DNA of 16,507 nucleotides from Bacilli bacterium. Its GTDB lineage: Bacteria; Bacillota_I; Bacilli_A; RF39; UBA660. The notes beneath the pieces were generated by a model that was not told the DNA's origin, made no database searches, and worked only from the letters and a program-made list of their open reading frames with translations. Location of the stretch: assembly GCA_022793145.1 (NCBI GenBank), contig JAAWCI010000019.1, positions 1 through 16,507 of the forward strand. The letters are read 5' to 3'. A program made the translations under genes and the position numbers. Positions 13,843 through 16,507 of the stretch are shown one piece after another (the stretch's first letter is position 1; every line of letters starts with the position of its first letter).

Positions 13843-15913
13843 AAAGTCTTGGCAAAAGCAAAGTTATAAATCATTTAAACGAAAAAAAGAAAGAAATATC
13901 ACATCAATCATTTTAAAAAGGTACTATATATTAATTGGAGTCGTTATATTAGCAATGTCAATTTTATTATTAAATTTAGCTTATGTACAATTATTGAAGC
14001 AACAGTTTTATATGAAAAAAGTAGAAGCACTCAATACCAAAATTGTGGAAGGTTCTTCTGCTCCTAGAGGTAGAATTTATGATAGAAATCATAAATTGTT
14101 AGTAGATAATGTTCCAGTCAAAACAATTTATTATAAAAAGCAAACAGGCATTACAACCAAAGAAGAAATAGAACTTGCATATACTTTAGCGCAAGTTTTA
14201 GAAACAAGTACTTCTTCTTTAAAAGAACAAGAACTAAAAAAATTTTTTATTAAATCTAATCCAGAAAAAGCAAAAGCAAAAATTACAGAAGAAGAATGGG
14301 ATAAATTGAAAACGAGAAAAATTACAAAAGAAGATATTGAAACTTATCAATTAGAACGTATAACCAAAGAAGAACTAGACAATTACCAAGAATTAGATAT
14401 GAAAGCAGCTTATTTTTATACGTTGATGAATAAAGGCTATTCTTATTCTGAGAAAGTGCTCAAAAATAAAGATGTTACTGATATAGAGTATGCGAAAATT
14501 GTAGAGCTTAATTTAAAGGGAGTCAATGTTAGATTAGATTGGGAGAGAAGTTATCCTTATGAAAAAACGTTTCGTTCTATTTTAGGAACTGTTTCTAGTG
14601 CTGAAAGTGGAATTCCATATGAATTAAAAGATGATTATTTATCAAAAGGGTATTCTTTGAATGATAGAGTGGGAATTAGTTATTTAGAATATCAATATGA
14701 GGAATATTTAAAGGGAAAAAAGAATGTTTATCAAATTTTATCAAATGGCGAATATCAATTGTTACAAGAAGGTAATAGAGGAAATGATATTGTTTTAACA
14801 ATCGATATTGAGTTGCAACAGATGGTAGAAAAAGTGTTAGAAGAACAATTACTAATTGCCAAAAAATCTCCCAATACAAAATATTACAATCGTTCTTTTG
14901 TTGTGATTACAGATCCTAATACAGGGGATATTTTAGCTATGGCAGGAAAGCAGATCATTGAAAAAAATGGAGAATATTTATTTTATGATTATACACCAGG
15001 AATCGTAACAGCACCTGTAGTGGTTGGTTCTGTTATCAAAGGTGCATCACATATAGTAGGATATAATACAGGAGCTTTAAAAATTGGTGAAAAAAGAACA
15101 GATGAGTGTATTAAGGTAGCAGGAACCCCACTAAAATGTTCTTGGAAAACTTTTGGACAAATTGATGATTTATTGGCTTTAAAATATTCCTCTAATACTT
15201 ATCAGTTTAGAACAGCAATGAAAGTTGGTGGGGGACATTATATTTATGATGGACCTCTTGCTTTAAATCCAGAAGCTTTTACGACTTATCGAAATACATT
15301 TCATGAATTTGGATTAGGGGTAAAAACAGGAATTGATCTACCTGTAGAAAGTGTTGGACTTATTGGGAAAGATACTCAATCAGGTTTGCTTCTTGATTTT
15401 GCAATCGGACAATATGACACTTATACACCAATTCAATTATCACAATATATTTCTACAATAGCCAATGGAGGAAACCGAATACAACCTCATTTATTAAAGG
15501 AAGTTTATGATTCTACAAAAAAAAGTTTAACTGAGAAAATCTTTGAATATGAACCAGTTATTTTAAATAAAGTAAATACAGAAGAACAATATTTAAATCG
15601 TGTGAAAGAAGGATTAAAAATAGTTATGGAAAGAAATGGGACTGGATATACTAGTATGAATTTAAATTTAAAACCAGCTGGAAAAACAGGAACTAGCCAA
15701 AGCATTCTTGATACCGATGGAGATGGAATTGGGGATACTGAAACGATTACTACTACATTCGCAGGCTATGCTCCTTATGATAATCCAGTCATGACAATTG
15801 TTGTAGTTTCTCCTGATAGTTATTATCAAAATAGCAGTTCTGATTATGAATATCCTGTCACTCGCAAAATATCGAATGAAGTTTCAAAAAAATTCTTTGA
15901 AATTTGGAGATAA
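13820..15913 (+). CDS. class B penicillin-binding protein (PBP2-like transpeptidase)
   Basis: This 697-residue bitopic membrane protein cross-links peptidoglycan. In order: a basic cytoplasmic tail (1-32), one membrane segment (about 33-56), the dimerisation/pedestal domain beginning SSAPRGRIYDRNHKLLVDN, a Lys/Glu-rich insert (about 115-190) and a transpeptidase domain. The penicillin-binding motifs are intact: Ser404-Val-Ile-Lys407, Ser457-Ser-Asn459 and Lys622-Thr-Gly624. Straight after KTGTS there is an acidic loop, Asp631 to Asp639, of the DxDxDGxxD calcium-binding type. ATG 13820 lies 23 bases inside the end of sodA and lacks a clear ribosome binding site, so coupling is likely; TTG 13808 is the alternative. 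It could work with RodA (elongation), FtsW or SpoVE. Sequence alone does not decide, so no symbol is given. Confidence 0.9.
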   Translation: MSKPLKTKKSWQKQSYKSFKRKKERNITSIILKRYYILIGVVILAMSILLLNLAYVQLLKQQFYMKKVEALNTKIVEGSSAPRGRIYDRNHKLLVDNVPVKTIYYKKQTGITTKEEIELAYTLAQVLETSTSSLKEQELKKFFIKSNPEKAKAKITEEEWDKLKTRKITKEDIETYQLERITKEELDNYQELDMKAAYFYTLMNKGYSYSEKVLKNKDVTDIEYAKIVELNLKGVNVRLDWERSYPYEKTFRSILGTVSSAESGIPYELKDDYLSKGYSLNDRVGISYLEYQYEEYLKGKKNVYQILSNGEYQLLQEGNRGNDIVLTIDIELQQMVEKVLEEQLLIAKKSPNTKYYNRSFVVITDPNTGDILAMAGKQIIEKNGEYLFYDYTPGIVTAPVVVGSVIKGASHIVGYNTGALKIGEKRTDECIKVAGTPLKCSWKTFGQIDDLLALKYSSNTYQFRTAMKVGGGHYIYDGPLALNPEAFTTYRNTFHEFGLGVKTGIDLPVESVGLIGKDTQSGLLLDFAIGQYDTYTPIQLSQYISTIANGGNRIQPHLLKEVYDSTKKSLTEKIFEYEPVILNKVNTEEQYLNRVKEGLKIVMERNGTGYTSMNLNLKPAGKTGTSQSILDTDGDGIGDTETITTTFAGYAPYDNPVMTIVVVSPDSYYQNSSSDYEYPVTRKISNEVSKKFFEIWR

Positions 15914-15924
15914 TTTGCTATAAT
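15897..15924 (+). promoter_or_regulatory. sigma-A promoter of the rpmG-efp operon
   Basis: TTGAAA (15897-15902), a 16-base spacer and a perfect TATAAT (15919-15924), with extended -10 TG at 15916-15917, lie 35 bases before ATG 15959. The -35 lies inside the last codons of the PBP gene. Confidence 0.65.
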
Positions 15925-15958
15925 AGGTGTGAACTTATCGAAAAGGAGGGAAAATAGT

Positions 15959-16126
15959 ATGGCAAAAAAAGGAGAAGCTAGAGAAAGAATCACTCTTCAA
16001 TGTACTGTTTGTAAAGAAGAAAATTATCGTACAGAAAAAAATAAAAAAAATACGACAGATCGTTTAGAATTAAATAAATTCTGTCCAAAATGTAGAAAAT
16101 CAACAACTCATAAAGAGAAAAAATAA
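15959..16126 (+). CDS. rpmG: 50S ribosomal protein bL33, zinc-binding form
   Basis: This 55-residue large-subunit protein begins [15 protein letters not shown]. Cys15, Cys18, Cys42 and Cys45 form two CxxC knuckles, so this is the zinc-containing C+ paralogue. In other bacteria such forms can be replaced by a C- copy during zinc shortage, but no second copy or Zur-like operator is visible here. The start is ATG 15959 behind AAAAGGAGG; an earlier ATG at 15929 precedes that site. It is followed eleven bases later by an unknown small gene and then efp. Confidence 0.95.
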   Translation: MAKKGEARERITLQCTVCKEENYRTEKNKKNTTDRLELNKFCPKCRKSTTHKEKK

Positions 16127-16137
16127 GGAGATACAAA

Positions 16138-16317
16138 ATGGGAAAGAAACAACCTATTGTAAATCATGGATTGTTACATGATAGTGTTAATTATAGTGCT
16201 TTAATAGAAGCACAAGCAATGACGCCTGCTTTTGGTAAAGCTAGTAAAGAAGAAAAACCAAAAGTAAAATCTCTTGGCAAAATGAAACCAAATTATAAAA
16301 GAACTACCAATAAGTAG
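16138..16317 (+). CDS. unknown 59-residue basic protein
   Basis: A reading frame from ATG 16138 to TAG 16317 has AAGGAG upstream and fits the eleven- and fourteen-base gaps between rpmG and efp. The product begins [20 protein letters not shown], contains [13 protein letters not shown] and ends in a Lys-rich tail with [16 protein letters not shown]. It has no membrane segment or Cys. Its spacing, ribosome binding site and non-repetitive composition suggest a real gene. I do not recognise the family; a link with the ribosome is inferred only from its neighbours and charge. Confidence 0.6.
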   Translation: MGKKQPIVNHGLLHDSVNYSALIEAQAMTPAFGKASKEEKPKVKSLGKMKPNYKRTTNK

Positions 16318-16331
16318 AAAGGAGGACTTTT

Positions 16332-16507
16332 ATGTTTAATATTAATGATATCAAAAATGGAATTACTTTTATTTATGAAGATAATATTTATCAAGTTTTA
16401 GAATTTTTACATGTAAAACCAGGAAAAGGTGCTGCGTTTGTAAAAGCAAAATTGCGTAATTTAAGAACTGGATCAACAGTTGAAAAAACATTTAATACTA
16501 GTATTAA
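16332..16507 (+). CDS. efp: elongation factor P, N-terminal part (cut by window end)
   Basis: EF-P rescues ribosomes stalled at runs of proline. The first 58 residues are visible: [20 protein letters not shown], then the KOW-like domain with [21 protein letters not shown]. Lys32 in PGKG is the tip residue that is modified in many bacteria. The start is ATG 16332 behind AAAGGAGG. The gene continues past the window, so its 3' two thirds cannot be judged. It is probably the last or a middle gene of the rpmG transcript. Confidence 0.93.
   Translation, partial: MFNINDIKNGITFIYEDNIYQVLEFLHVKPGKGAAFVKAKLRNLRTGSTVEKTFNTSI

Overview
The window is AT-rich (roughly 30% G+C by eye) DNA of a spore-forming, low-GC Bacillota, most likely class Bacilli and possibly one of the uncultured gut lineages near Erysipelotrichia or the Mollicutes. 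The evidence is a germination protease (gpr) divergent from rpsT, as in Bacillus; a sporulation-type histidine kinase; endonuclease IV; a Mn-type superoxide dismutase; EF-P; and ribosome binding sites that repeatedly show the GGTGAT end of the Bacilli Shine-Dalgarno sequence. TGA is used as stop, so this is the standard bacterial code, not the Mycoplasma code. I see no tRNA, rRNA, CRISPR array, insertion sequence or phage structural gene.

Layout. 146-2503 (+) is a large tandem HD-domain protein, ending tail-to-tail with rodA (2481-3611, -). A small membrane-anchored EIIB-like protein without its catalytic cysteine (3751-4065) and an orphan sporulation-type sensor kinase (4145-5392) follow on the plus strand; the kinase has two tandem matches to the Spo0A box in front of it. 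On the minus strand lie a small Asn/Pro/Gly-rich gene disrupted by two one-base shifts (5435-5895), an exported transglutaminase-like protein (5988-6914) and rpsT (6975-7238). gpr (7345-8376) is divergent from rpsT.

The most unusual part is 8373-11962: one apparent operon, with its own vegetative-type promoter and terminator, of four genes. Three encode paralogues of a family I do not recognise (8431-9219, 10316-11095, 11079-11795). Inserted between the first and second is an adenylosuccinate-synthetase relative with the PurZ signature, Ser in place of the catalytic Asp (9216-10312), broken by a one-base shift. The first two paralogues carry a Cys...His...Asp arrangement like papain-fold or transglutaminase-like enzymes; the third has lost the Cys and His. 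No described pathway known to me matches this set.

The right end is housekeeping: nfo (12021-12938), a small convergent gene (12923-13186, -), sodA overlapping a class B penicillin-binding protein (13270-15913), then rpmG, an unknown 59-residue basic protein and the start of efp (15959 to the window end). RodA and the class B PBP are the two halves of a peptidoglycan polymerase/cross-linking machine, although they lie 10 kb apart. gpr, the kinase and probably nfo belong to the sporulation and germination programme. Three one-base lesions, all in short homopolymers, mean that read-level checking is needed before the two broken genes are called real pseudogenes.
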